NCBI RefSeq assembly: GCF_026191915.1
Contig: NZ_JAIMBY010000002.1
Span: 372,001-436,000 of the forward strand
Direction: 5' to 3'
Origin: Acidiphilium sp. PA
GTDB taxonomy: Bacteria > Pseudomonadota > Alphaproteobacteria > Acetobacterales > Acetobacteraceae
DNA length: 64,000 nucleotides
Shown here: positions 45,732-54,346 of the stretch, piece by piece
Numbering within the stretch: the stretch's first letter is position 1
How the letters are laid out: every line of letters starts with the position of its first letter
The notes under the pieces: generated by a model
The model's database searches: none
What the model was told of the DNA's origin: nothing
What the model saw: the letters and a program-made list of their open reading frames with translations, nothing else
Position numbers and translations under genes: made by a program

Positions 45732-47468
45732 ATGATCGAACCTCTGGGAAGCATGGGATTGGCCCGCCGGCTCTGGCGCGACCATATCCGCCATTATCGC
45801 GGCCGCGTCGCCCTCATCGTGGTGGCGACGCTGATCATGTCCGGCACCACGGCGCTCTACCCGGCGCTGATCGACCGCGCCTTCACCATGTTCGCCAACC
45901 GCGATCCCCGCATCCTCTATCAGGTGCCGGTCATCGTGTTCACCGTCACGGTCATCAAGGCGCTCGCGCAATATGCGCAGACGCTGCTGACCCAGCAGGT
46001 GGTGCTCGGCACCATCCGCCGCCTGCAGGGCGCGATGTTCGCCCATCTGACCGATGCCGAACTCGCCCGCGTCGACCGCGAAACCCCTGCCGCCCTGGCC
46101 GCGCGCTTCACCACCGATGCCACGGTGATCCGCGAAGCGATGAACCGCGCGGTCAACGGCATCGCCGATGCCTTCACCCTGGTCGGGCTGATCGCCACCA
46201 TGATCTGGATCGACTGGTCCCTCAGCCTGATCGCCGCCGTGCTCTATCCGCTGGCCGGCCTGCCGATCCAGCGCATCGGCCGGCGCATCCGCCGCGCCTC
46301 CGGCGGCATGCAGGAGCGCATGGGCGAAGCCGCCTCGATGCTGAACGAAAGCTTCGCCCAGGCCCGCACCGTGCGCGCCTACGGGCTGGAAGCGCAGGAG
46401 CGCCGCCGCGCCGAGCGCGCGTTCGACCAGTTGTACCGCGCCCTGATGCGCATGATCCGCGGCCGCGCCGCACTCGACCCCATGCTGGAAGTGCTGGGCG
46501 GCCTCGCCATCGCGCTGGTGATCGGCTTTGCCGGCTGGCGTCACGCCGCCGGCGCCTCGGGCATCGGCAATTTCACCGGTTTCGTCGCCGCCTTGCTCAT
46601 CGCATCCCGCCCGCTGCGCGCGCTCGGCACCATGAACGCGGCGGTGCAGGAGGGCATGGCCGGGCTGGAGCGCGTCTACCGCGTGATCGACGAACCGGAT
46701 GCCGCGCACGAACCCCCCGGTGCGCCACCCCTGCCGCCCGGCCCCGGCAGGCTCGAGTTCCGCCACGTCGGCTTCGCCTATCCGGATGGCCGGCCCGGCC
46801 TGCGCGATCTGTCGTTCATCGCCGAACCGGGCCGAACCCTCGCCCTGGTCGGCGCTTCGGGCGCCGGCAAATCGACCGCGCTGGCCCTGATCCCGCGCCT
46901 CTACGACCTCGATCGCGGCAGCATCCTGATCGACGGGGCGGATATCGGCCAGGTCTCGCTCGCCAGCCTGCGCCGCGCGCTGGCCTATGTCGGCCAGGAT
47001 TCGTTACTGTTCGACGATACCGTGGCCGCGAACATCGGCATGGGCCGGCCGGACGCGACGATGGCGGAAATCGAGGCGGCGGCCAACGCGGCGGCGGCGC
47101 AATTCATCGCGGAACTGCCGGAAGGCTTCGAAACCCGCGTCGGCGTCAACGGCCAGCGCCTGTCGGGGGGCCAGCGCCAGCGGGTCGCGCTCGCGCGGGC
47201 GCTGCTGCGCGACCCGCGCATCCTGCTGCTCGATGAAGCGACCAGCGCGCTCGATGCCGAAAGCGAAGCCGCCGTGCAGCAGGCCCTCGCGCGGCTCCGC
47301 CGGGGCCGCACCACCATCGTGGTCGCGCATCGCCTGGCCACGGTGCGCGATGCCGACCTGATCGTGGTGATGGCGGATGGCGGCGTGCTGGAATGCGGCA
47401 CGCATGAAGACCTCCTCGCCGAAGACGGCGCCTTCGCCCGGCTGGTGCGCGCCCAGGCGCTCGCCTGA
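45732..47468 (+). CDS. ABC transporter, fused membrane and ATPase domains (MsbA-like half transporter)
   Basis: This is a type IV ABC exporter half-transporter of 578 residues. The N-terminal six-helix domain (residues 1-315) is followed by an ATPase domain with Walker A LVGASGAGKSTALALI, the signature LSGGQRQRVALARALL, and Walker B ILLLDEATSALD. It works as a homodimer, perhaps on a lipid or glycolipid, as MsbA-like proteins do. The start follows a GGAG nine bases before. It is the last gene of the DUF2125-MFS-ABC unit. Confidence 0.94.
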   Translation: MIEPLGSMGLARRLWRDHIRHYRGRVALIVVATLIMSGTTALYPALIDRAFTMFANRDPRILYQVPVIVFTVTVIKALAQYAQTLLTQQVVLGTIRRLQGAMFAHLTDAELARVDRETPAALAARFTTDATVIREAMNRAVNGIADAFTLVGLIATMIWIDWSLSLIAAVLYPLAGLPIQRIGRRIRRASGGMQERMGEAASMLNESFAQARTVRAYGLEAQERRRAERAFDQLYRALMRMIRGRAALDPMLEVLGGLAIALVIGFAGWRHAAGASGIGNFTGFVAALLIASRPLRALGTMNAAVQEGMAGLERVYRVIDEPDAAHEPPGAPPLPPGPGRLEFRHVGFAYPDGRPGLRDLSFIAEPGRTLALVGASGAGKSTALALIPRLYDLDRGSILIDGADIGQVSLASLRRALAYVGQDSLLFDDTVAANIGMGRPDATMAEIEAAANAAAAQFIAELPEGFETRVGVNGQRLSGGQRQRVALARALLRDPRILLLDEATSALDAESEAAVQQALARLRRGRTTIVVAHRLATVRDADLIVVMADGGVLECGTHEDLLAEDGAFARLVRAQALA

Positions 47469-47475
47469 TCGCGAC

Positions 47476-48126
47476 CTAACCGCGCGCCTCACCCCGCCGC
47501 TGCGCCCGCTTGCCGTAAACGAAACTCCAGACCCCCAGCGCCGCCATCGTGCCGTACCCGATGAACGGGCTGACCAGCAGATAATTCCGGATCGACATGG
47601 CAAACACCAGCACGCAGGAAACCACAGTCGAGGCCAGCAGCCCGAACCCCCACACCAGCGTCATGACCAGCATCACCCGCCTGAACCCCGGATTATCCCG
47701 CATCGCCTCGAGTTTCGCACCCTCGGCGGCCGATTTCCGCGCCGCGCCGGCCCGCGCGAACTGATAGATCAACGGCTTGCCGATCGCGGCCGAGCCCAGA
47801 AACACCAGCGCCACCAGCCCGCCGACCAGATTCTCCCGCAGCTGCAAAAACCGCACCGACCCGCCGCCGATGAACGCCAGCAGCGACAGCACGATGCCGG
47901 CGATCACAATCAGCGAAATCGCATCCACCCGCCGCTTGCGCGCAAACTCGACCAGGCTCCACGCAATCGGCGGCAGCGAAGACGCCATCAGCGCATGAAC
48001 ATCACCCAGCCCGGGCTTGGCATAGACATAGATTGCATAAGGCAGGATGAAATTGACCAAAACTTCCATCACCAGCCCCGCCCCCTGCTTTCGGGCCAGT
48101 TGTGCCGCCTGTATCCGATCCACCAT
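47476..48126 (-). CDS. VC0807-family membrane protein
   Basis: This 216-residue protein has about six hydrophobic segments (such as ISLIVIAGIVLSLLAFIGG and VMLVMTLVWGFGLLASTVV). It fits the VC0807 family, whose function is unknown. The start at 48126 has a strong AGGAGG just upstream. It is convergent with the ABC-exporter gene, with only 7 bases between the stop codons, and its promoter must lie in the 190-base divergent region before 48317. Confidence 0.75.
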   Translation of the reverse strand: MVDRIQAAQLARKQGAGLVMEVLVNFILPYAIYVYAKPGLGDVHALMASSLPPIAWSLVEFARKRRVDAISLIVIAGIVLSLLAFIGGGSVRFLQLRENLVGGLVALVFLGSAAIGKPLIYQFARAGAARKSAAEGAKLEAMRDNPGFRRVMLVMTLVWGFGLLASTVVSCVLVFAMSIRNYLLVSPFIGYGTMAALGVWSFVYGKRAQRRGEARG

Positions 48127-48312
48127 CGAAACCTCCTGTCACGAGACCACCACCGCCATCACGTCATCGCCAACCGCGGCGGGGCATGGCAAGGCGCCGT
48201 TGCGCCGAAGCCATCCACCCCCAAAAAAATTCCATCACCGGTCCCATCACCGGCCTCTAACAAAAATACTGACAAAACGCTTTCCCACCCCACCCCGTTT
48301 GACCTAGCATGC

Positions 48313-48331
48313 CCGGGTGTCAGAAACCCGG
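48313..48331 (+). promoter_or_regulatory. Hairpin covering a GTG start codon
   Basis: CCGGGT at 48313-48318 pairs with ACCCGG at 48326-48331. The first two bases of the GTG at 48317 lie in the left arm, so folding would hide the start codon of the unknown 196-residue gene. Confidence 0.4.
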
Positions 48332-48907
48332 ACAAAACACATCTTCACGATCGAATGCTTCGCCGTCCTAATGGACGCGCTCTGCACGGTCGTTGTCGAA
48401 AAAGGCCGCGCCGCCTTCATCCCCGCGCCCATGGTCCATTTGATCTGGACCCGCCTGCGCAACCTCACCGCCCGCTTCCTCGCCGCCGTGGCCCGCGGCC
48501 CCATCCCACCCCGCAAACCCGGCGCCATCGCCAAACCCGCAGCCGCGCCCGCAGCCGCACCGGACGCCGCGCCACCACCCAAACCGCGCCGCAAACGCCT
48601 CACCCTGCCATGCCGCGAAGCCTGGCTCTACCGCATGCTGCCCGAAACCGGCTTCGCCCGCTTCGGCCTGCAACATTTGCTGGGCGACCCCGAATTCACC
48701 GGCTTCCTCGCCGCCAACCCCCGCCTCATCCGCATCCTCGCCCCGCTCTACAACGCCATGGGCATCGAGCTGCCAGACGAACCGCCGTTCTTCCCCGATC
48801 AACCCCCCATCACAGAGTCCCGCCGCCACATCCTGTTCGGCACGCCGGACCCAGACCGGCAGGACGCGCCCATGCCACTCCGAAATTGCAAATTTCGACC
48901 CGCCTGA
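48317..48907 (+). CDS. Unknown protein with Ala/Pro-rich linker
   Basis: This 196-residue protein begins with a mixed alpha/beta-looking N-terminal part (about 65 residues), followed by an Ala/Pro-rich linker (residues 66-95). A basic PKPRRKRLTLPCREAWLYRM segment and a C-terminal helical part with FARFGLQHLLGDPEFTGFL come next. No domain was recognised. The start is GTG 48317; an ATG 18 codons later (48371) is an alternative. Its divergent neighbour is the VC0807-family gene and its convergent one is fetB. Confidence 0.6.
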   Translation: MSETRTKHIFTIECFAVLMDALCTVVVEKGRAAFIPAPMVHLIWTRLRNLTARFLAAVARGPIPPRKPGAIAKPAAAPAAAPDAAPPPKPRRKRLTLPCREAWLYRMLPETGFARFGLQHLLGDPEFTGFLAANPRLIRILAPLYNAMGIELPDEPPFFPDQPPITESRRHILFGTPDPDRQDAPMPLRNCKFRPA

Positions 48908-48916
48908 CCCTGCATG

Positions 48917-48964
48917 TTCGCACGCGATATTTGTTACGATATCGCAACAAAAAGAATGTGCGAA
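48917..48964. terminator. Nested dyads between the unknown gene and fetB
   Basis: TTCGCAC at 48917-48923 pairs with GTGCGAA at 48958-48964, and inside it GCGATAT at 48924-48930 pairs with ATATCGC at 48939-48945. On the plus strand AACAAAAA follows the inner hairpin. The structure lies between the stop codons of two convergent genes and probably acts as a bidirectional terminator. Confidence 0.5.
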
Positions 48965-48979
48965 TGGCTTCCGGATGCG

Positions 48980-49771
48980 CTAAACCAGCCGATCCACCCG
49001 CAACCGCTCCCGCCCGTCGGTCAACCGCGCCGTCGCAAAATACGCAGCCCCCACCGCCGCAATCCCCGTCGCCCCCGCCAGCAGAAACATCAACAGGATC
49101 TGATATTTCACCGCCTCGATCGGCGACAACCCCGCCAGGATCTGTCCCGTCATGATCCCCGGCAGCGTCACAATCCCCGCCGCCGACATCACATTGATGA
49201 TCGGCAGAATCCCCCGCCGCACCGCCGCCCGGATCAACGGTTTCGTGGCCTCGCCAAACCGCACCCCCAGCGCCAGTTGCGCCTCGATCGCGGATCGCTC
49301 GCGCATCACCCCCGAAAGCAGCGCATCCAGCGATAACGAAGCCGCATTCAACGCATTGCCCAGCATGATCCCGGCCAGCGGAATCGCATACCGCGCCGCA
49401 TACCACGGGTGCGGCCGCAGCGCCGTCGCCAGCGCAAAAGTCGCCGTCACAAACGTCGCCAGCGCCACCGCCGAAAGCCCGGCGATCTGATTGCCATACC
49501 GCACCAACCGCCGCTCCGGCCGCGCCGCCACCTCCCGCCCGGCAATCGCCACCATCAACAGAATCAAGCCCAGGGTGAGGGCAGGGGTGTCGATCGCGAA
49601 CACATAGCGCAACACATATCCCACCAGCACCAGCTGCACCGCGCACCGCACCGCCGCCACCAGCACCTGCTTGTGCAGCCGCAACCCCAGCCAGACCGAA
49701 ACCACCGCATCCAGCACCACCAGCGACGATGCCACCAGCAGATCGACCGGCGTCAGCAAAATCGGACTCAT
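48980..49771 (-). CDS. fetB: FetB-family ABC transporter permease (UPF0014)
   Basis: FetB is the membrane subunit of an ABC exporter that, in E. coli, lowers cytoplasmic iron and protects from peroxide. The 263-residue protein has about seven helices and the family segments AIPLAGIMLGNALNAASL and LPGIMTGQILAGLSPIEAVKYQ (the conserved PGxxxGQxLxGxxP-type stretch). Its ATG overlaps the stop codon of the ATPase gene by four bases (ATGA), so the pair is a single operon. Confidence 0.9.
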   Translation of the reverse strand: MSPILLTPVDLLVASSLVVLDAVVSVWLGLRLHKQVLVAAVRCAVQLVLVGYVLRYVFAIDTPALTLGLILLMVAIAGREVAARPERRLVRYGNQIAGLSAVALATFVTATFALATALRPHPWYAARYAIPLAGIMLGNALNAASLSLDALLSGVMRERSAIEAQLALGVRFGEATKPLIRAAVRRGILPIINVMSAAGIVTLPGIMTGQILAGLSPIEAVKYQILLMFLLAGATGIAAVGAAYFATARLTDGRERLRVDRLV

Positions 49772-50361
49772 GCCGGACTCAAAACCCCCGCCGCCAAATG
49801 ATACCGCCGCGCCCCCAGCCGCCCCGCCTGCGCCATGTCATGCGTCACGATCATCACCGAAACCCCCGCCCGCAACCGGTCCAGCAAAATCCCCTCCACC
49901 AGTTCCGTCGCGTGCGGATCGAGCGCGCCGGTCGGTTCATCGAGCAGCAGAACCGCAGGCTCGTTCAACAGAATCCGGATCAACGCCAGCCGCATCCGCT
50001 CGCCGGTCGAAAGCCGGTGCACCGGCTGGTCGAGCAATTTCACCTCCAGTGCCAGATCCGGCATCAACGCCTCGGCCCGCGCCCGCTCGGGAAAATGCGC
50101 CGCCGTCTCGTCATGCCACCACCCCGGCTCCGCCGCGAGATACGCCACGCGCCGCCGCCAGGCCGGTGCCGCCATCCGCGCCCGCGCCACCCCGTCGAGC
50201 GAAACGTCGCCCTCATGCGGGTCCAGATCCGCAATCATCCGCAACAATATCGATTTCCCCGCACCCGACGGGCCGGTAATCGCCATCGCCTCGCCGGCGC
50301 CTAGCGAAAAATCAAATGGGCCGCCGGCTGAGCCGGTCAGGCCTTCGGCTGTTAGTCTCAT
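49768..50361 (-). CDS. fetA: FetA-like ABC transporter ATP-binding protein
   Basis: This is the ATPase partner of FetB, 197 residues from the ATG at 50361. Walker A is GPSGAGKSILLRMI, the signature is LSTGERMRLALIRIL, and Walker B is VLLLDEPTGALD, followed by a VTHD switch histidine. An extension to 50409 is repeat-derived and should be left out. Repeat copy 4 lies 22 bases upstream of the start, where the promoter would be expected. Confidence 0.9.
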   Translation of the reverse strand: MRLTAEGLTGSAGGPFDFSLGAGEAMAITGPSGAGKSILLRMIADLDPHEGDVSLDGVARARMAAPAWRRRVAYLAAEPGWWHDETAAHFPERARAEALMPDLALEVKLLDQPVHRLSTGERMRLALIRILLNEPAVLLLDEPTGALDPHATELVEGILLDRLRAGVSVMIVTHDMAQAGRLGARRYHLAAGVLSPA

Positions 50362-50382
50362 GGCGAGAAGGCATAGGAAGCA

Positions 50383-50499
50383 CTTCTTTTTTTGTAAAAA
50401 AAGAAGCAAAAAAACTTTTTGACCTTTGGGACTGTGCTGGTGGGGCGCCCGTGCCCCAGATAAACAAAAGTTTTTTGCTTCTTTTTTTCAAAAAAGAAG
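50383..50499. repeat. Quasi-palindromic double-hairpin repeat, copy 4
   Basis: The left hairpin at 50383-50406 (CTTCTTTTTTTG paired with AAAAAAAGAAG) is followed by CAAAAAAACTTTTTGACC, resembling copy 2. The middle is unique, with a GGGGCGCCC dyad. The right arm AAAAGTTTTTTGC leads to a hairpin at 50478-50499. It lies between two co-directional minus-strand genes. Confidence 0.9.
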
Positions 50500-50512
50500 C
50501 CTTCCTTCCCCC

Positions 50513-51910
50513 TCACGCCGCCATCCCAAACGCCGCCAGCATCCGCGCCTCCGCCCGCATCCCGCGATGAAAGCAATTCATCTCGAATTTCTCGTTCGGC
50601 GAATGAATGCAATCATCATCCAGCCCAAATCCCACCAGCAGCGTCTGCAACCCTAACTGCCGCTCGAACGCCTCCACCACCGGAATCGAAGCGCCGCACC
50701 CGGCCAGCACCGGCGCCTTGCCGAACTCATCCGCCAGCGCCTGCCGCGCCGCCCGCACGAACGGCGCATCGATCGGCACCATCAGCCCCGGCGATGCGCC
50801 ATAGACCTGAAAATGCGCCTGCGCATCCGGCAGCAAGCGCTGCTGCACGAATTCGCGAAACCCGTCGATCACCCGCGCCGGGTCCTGCCCCGGCACCAGC
50901 CGGAACGTCAGTTTCGCCCCCGCTTCGGCCGGAATCACCGTCTTGCTGCCATCCCCCTGATAGCCGCCGAAAATCCCGTTGATCTCCGCGGTCGGCCGCG
51001 CCCAGTTCTGCTCCAGCACCGAAAACCCGTGCTCGCCGCTCGCCTGTTTCAATCCAATCCCGCCGAGCCAACCCGCCTCGTCGAATCCGGTCGCCCGCCA
51101 CGATGCCAGCACATCGGCCGGAATTTCGGCAATCCCGTCATAAAACCCCGGAATCGCGATCCGACCCGTCGCATCGAACAAATCGCCCAGAATCCGCGTC
51201 AGCGCGCGGATCGGGTTGAGCGCCGGCCCGCCGAACAACCCCGAATGCAAATCGCGGTTCGGCCCGGTGATCTTCACCTCCACCGCCGCCAGCCCGCGCA
51301 AACTCGTGGTGATCGCCGGCGTATCGCGGTTCCACATGTTGGTATCGGCCACCAGCACGAAATCCGCCGCCAGCGCCGCCCGCTCGGCCTCCAGCATCGC
51401 CTCGAGCGAAGGACTGCCGCACTCCTCCTCGCCTTCGAGCAGCACGGTCAGATTGACCGGCAACCCCCCATTCACAGCCAGATGCGCGCGGATCGCCTCG
51501 AGCACCATCATCACCTGGCCCTTGTCATCCACCGCCCCGCGCGCCACCACGCGCGGCCCGCCCGGCCCATCGACCAGTTGCGGATCGAACGGATCGGCAT
51601 GCCACAACCCGATCGGGTCGGCCGGCTGCACATCGTAATGCCCATAGAACAACACGCGCGGCGCATTGCCGCCGGCATGATGATGCGTCGCGATCACCCC
51701 GGGCAAACCCGCCGTCTCCGCCAGCCGCGCCTCGAATCCCATGCCGGCCAGCAGATCGCGCATATGCCCGGCGGCACGCATGCAATCGCCCTTATGCGCC
51801 GCCTGCGCGCTGATCGAAGGGATGCGCAACAAATCGAACCACCGCGCCCGCGACGCATCGATATTGGCATCGATATGCGCCAGAACCGCCTCGATCGATG
51901 AATTGTTCAT
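50513..51910 (-). CDS. M20-family dipeptidase
   Basis: This metal-dependent exopeptidase of the M20 family has 465 residues. Metal ligands and catalytic residues are in VLFYGHYDVQPADP, GAVDDKGQVMMVL and LLEGEEECGSPSL. The inserted dimerisation domain covers about residues 205-375, with DLHSGLFGG, and the C terminus has CIHSPNEKFE. It resembles CNDP-like dipeptidases. No signal peptide is seen, so it is cytoplasmic. Its substrate peptides are not known. Confidence 0.92.
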   Translation of the reverse strand: MNNSSIEAVLAHIDANIDASRARWFDLLRIPSISAQAAHKGDCMRAAGHMRDLLAGMGFEARLAETAGLPGVIATHHHAGGNAPRVLFYGHYDVQPADPIGLWHADPFDPQLVDGPGGPRVVARGAVDDKGQVMMVLEAIRAHLAVNGGLPVNLTVLLEGEEECGSPSLEAMLEAERAALAADFVLVADTNMWNRDTPAITTSLRGLAAVEVKITGPNRDLHSGLFGGPALNPIRALTRILGDLFDATGRIAIPGFYDGIAEIPADVLASWRATGFDEAGWLGGIGLKQASGEHGFSVLEQNWARPTAEINGIFGGYQGDGSKTVIPAEAGAKLTFRLVPGQDPARVIDGFREFVQQRLLPDAQAHFQVYGASPGLMVPIDAPFVRAARQALADEFGKAPVLAGCGASIPVVEAFERQLGLQTLLVGFGLDDDCIHSPNEKFEMNCFHRGMRAEARMLAAFGMAA

Positions 51911-51976
51911 TGCCCACCCCCTTGCTTATGGTCGATGAGAGATAGTCGCGGCAGGTTGAACAGGGAAGGGCAGGGG

Positions 51977-52498
51977 ATGAGCGGATTTACGTTGCGGGCC
52001 CATGAAAAGGACGATGCCGCGGCCACCGCCGCCCTGCTGATGCGCCCGGCGGTCCGCCACGGCACCATGGTCTTCGCCCCCTACACCCCGCTCGCCTTCG
52101 CCACCGAGCACATGGCGGCACCGGTCAACGGCGCCAACATCGTCGCGGTCAGCGATGCCGATGGCGCGGTGATCGGACACATCGCGCTGTTCCGCAACAC
52201 CAGGTTCCAATCCCACAGCGCCTGGTTCGGCATCGCCGTGCACGAAGACTGGTGGCGCCGCGGCGTCGGTGCCGCCTTGATGACCGCGATGCTCGACACC
52301 GCCGACAACTGGCTCGGCCTCACCCGCATCACGCTCAACGTCTTCACCGACAACGCACCCGCCATCGCGCTCTACCGGAAATTCGGCTTCGAGATCGAAG
52401 GCACCATGCGCCGGCAGATGTTTCGCGACGGCACATTCGTCGATTCCCACGCCATGGCCCGCCTGATCGACCCGCCGCACTATGTCGCCACGCCATGA
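51977..52498 (+). CDS. GNAT-family N-acetyltransferase, first of a tandem pair
   Basis: This acetyl-CoA-dependent acetyltransferase has 173 residues from the ATG at 51977, preceded by a G-rich Shine-Dalgarno-like stretch. The central acetyl-CoA-binding motif A region reads GIAVHEDWWRRGVGAALM, followed by LNVFTDNAPAIALYRKFGFE, a typical RimJ/RimL/PhnO-like ending. The next gene is a paralogue whose ATG overlaps this stop codon. The acceptor substrate is unknown. Confidence 0.9.
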   Translation: MSGFTLRAHEKDDAAATAALLMRPAVRHGTMVFAPYTPLAFATEHMAAPVNGANIVAVSDADGAVIGHIALFRNTRFQSHSAWFGIAVHEDWWRRGVGAALMTAMLDTADNWLGLTRITLNVFTDNAPAIALYRKFGFEIEGTMRRQMFRDGTFVDSHAMARLIDPPHYVATP

Positions 52499-52980
52499 AC
52501 GACCTCGCCATCCGCGCCCGCGAACCATCCGATGCCGCCGCCATTGCGGCCCTGATGAACCTCCCCGGCGTCCGCCACGGCACGCTGCGCGTACCCTTCG
52601 TGACCACATCCTTCGCCGAAACCTGGGCCACCGGCCCCGCCGACACCTGTTTGCTCGCGGTGCGGCACGACACCATCATCGGCGCCACGGCGCTGATGCG
52701 GGGCCGCGACCGCACCGCCCACACCGGCTCGATCCTGCTCTTCGTCCACGATGCCCATATCAACACCGGCGTCGGCACCGCCCTGCTCACCGAAGTGCTC
52801 ACCCTCGCCGATACCGTCCGCGGCCTCCGGCGCGTCAGCCTCACCGTCAACGCCGACAATCACCGTGCCATCCACCTCTACCGCAAATTCGGTTTCGAAA
52901 CCGAAGGCATATTGCGCGGCGATATCCTGCGTGACGGCGTCTTCATCGACAGTATCGCCATGGCACGGCTGCGCTTCTGA
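52495..52980 (+). CDS. GNAT-family N-acetyltransferase, second of a tandem pair
   Basis: This is a 161-residue paralogue of the preceding gene: PGVRHGTLRVPF here matches PAVRHGTMVFAP there, and LTVNADNHRAIHLYRKFGFE matches LNVFTDNAPAIALYRKFGFE. The acetyl-CoA pyrophosphate loop is less canonical (NTGVGTALL). The ATGA overlap couples translation. The pair presumably arose by duplication; heterodimer formation is possible but unproven. Confidence 0.88.
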   Translation: MNDLAIRAREPSDAAAIAALMNLPGVRHGTLRVPFVTTSFAETWATGPADTCLLAVRHDTIIGATALMRGRDRTAHTGSILLFVHDAHINTGVGTALLTEVLTLADTVRGLRRVSLTVNADNHRAIHLYRKFGFETEGILRGDILRDGVFIDSIAMARLRF

Positions 52981-53057
52981 CGTGGCCCAAACCCAGCCTC
53001 GCCCGCTGTTCCGAACGCGTCACGCGGGTCGGCTGACCTATGCCGCACGCCCCGCCG

Positions 53058-54308
53058 TCAGAACAATCCCGCCCCGGTCAACCCGCCATACACGCCGAGC
53101 GCCGCGGTGATCACCGACAGAAAAATCGTCAGCCCCATGTACCAGCCCTTGAGCTTCAAATGCGCCGGCAAGGCATAAAGCCCCAGCATCACCAGAAACC
53201 CCAGCACCAGCGGCAGCAGCAGCGCGTTCATCACCTCGACCGCGATGTTCAGAATGACCAGGTTCGGCACCACCGCGACCAGCACCGCGCCGACGATCAG
53301 GCACGCCGCATAGACCCCGTAAAACCATTTCGCCTGCAACGGATGATCCTCGAGCGAGCGACGATACCCGGCAACCTCGCCCAACCCCCACGCCAGCGCG
53401 AGCGATGCCACGATCGCGGCGACCAGCCCGGCCCCCAGCACGCCGATCCCGAACACCAGCTTCCCCACGGTAACGCCCAGAAACGGCGTCAGCGCATTGG
53501 CGATGTCGCCCACCGAATTCAGGCTCGCGGTCGGATCGTGCCGGCCGATCGTCGCCGCCGTCGCCACCAGCACCGCCGCCATCACCAGCTGCGTCACCAC
53601 CGCCCCGATCGCGGTATCCCAGCGCGCGTATTTGAAATCGGCCGGCGTGAGTTTCTTGTCGGCCACCGCCGACTGCTGATAGAAAATCATCCACGGCATG
53701 ATCACCGCCCCGATATTCGCCGCCACCAGATACATATACCCGGCATTGCCCAGCGCGGGGCGGAACGTCTGATCCGCAACCGCGGTCAGGCTCGGATGCG
53801 AGACGAAGGCGATGCCGAAAAACACGAATTCGAACAGCCCCAGCGCAATCGCCACCCGCTCGACCCGGCGATACGATCCGGTAAACGCCACCACCAGCAG
53901 AAACACCACCGCCAGCGTCAACGTCACGCCGCGCGGCACGCCATACAGCTCGCCCACGCCGGCCACGCCGGAAAACTCCGACAGCAGCGCCCCCACCGTC
54001 GCCACCGCGAGTCCGGCCGCCGAAAGCCAGGCCCAACCCTTGCCGAACGTATCGCGGATCAACTCGCCATGGCCCTTGCCGGTGAAAATGCCGAGCCGTA
54101 CCGTGAGTTCCTGCACCACGTACAAAATCGGCATCAGAATGAACTGCAGCAGCAGCAGCCGGTAGCCCCACGCCACCCCCGATTGCGACGCCGTGATGAT
54201 GCTGCCGACCTCGGTATCGGCCAGCATCACCACCAGCCCCGGCCCGAATACCGCCAGAAACGGCAGGCGCCGGCGGCGTTGCTGCGGACGTATGGTGGTC
54301 TGCGACAA
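53058..54308 (-). CDS. NRAMP-related divalent metal transporter with altered TM1 motif
   Basis: This 416-residue, roughly 11-helix transporter is related to the SLC11/NRAMP family. Helix 6 keeps the metal-binding methionine in IGAVIMPWMIFYQ (usually MPH). Helix 1, normally with DPGN, reads LVVMLADTEVGSIITA, as in a divergent NRAMP-like subgroup. The start is TTG 54308, with AGGAG upstream. A Fur-box-like palindrome (54332-54346) precedes it, suggesting metal control. The substrate metal cannot be stated. Confidence 0.85.
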   Translation of the reverse strand: MSQTTIRPQQRRRRLPFLAVFGPGLVVMLADTEVGSIITASQSGVAWGYRLLLLQFILMPILYVVQELTVRLGIFTGKGHGELIRDTFGKGWAWLSAAGLAVATVGALLSEFSGVAGVGELYGVPRGVTLTLAVVFLLVVAFTGSYRRVERVAIALGLFEFVFFGIAFVSHPSLTAVADQTFRPALGNAGYMYLVAANIGAVIMPWMIFYQQSAVADKKLTPADFKYARWDTAIGAVVTQLVMAAVLVATAATIGRHDPTASLNSVGDIANALTPFLGVTVGKLVFGIGVLGAGLVAAIVASLALAWGLGEVAGYRRSLEDHPLQAKWFYGVYAACLIVGAVLVAVVPNLVILNIAVEVMNALLLPLVLGFLVMLGLYALPAHLKLKGWYMGLTIFLSVITAALGVYGGLTGAGLF

Positions 54309-54331
54309 GGCGATCTCCTGATTTCAACAGT

Positions 54332-54346
54332 TGAGAATTATTCTCA
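54332..54346. promoter_or_regulatory. Fur-box-like palindrome upstream of the NRAMP gene
   Basis: TGAGAATTATTCTCA at 54332-54346 is a perfect 7-1-7 palindrome. It differs from the classical Fur core TGATAATnATTATCA at one symmetric position per half. It lies about 23 bases before the TTG start of the transporter gene, where a Fur, Mur or Irr-type repressor would block transcription. Confidence 0.6.

Noticed and set aside
45449-47236. 595-codon plus-strand frame across the MFS and ABC exporter genes
   Set aside because: It is the wrong frame of two well-recognised transporter genes and is rich in Arg and Pro, as expected for a frame-shifted high-GC sequence.
47377-49155. 592-codon plus-strand frame across the VC0807, unknown and fetB genes
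   Set aside because: It is low-complexity Arg/Pro/His-rich translation, overlaps three recognisable genes on other frames and has no domain.
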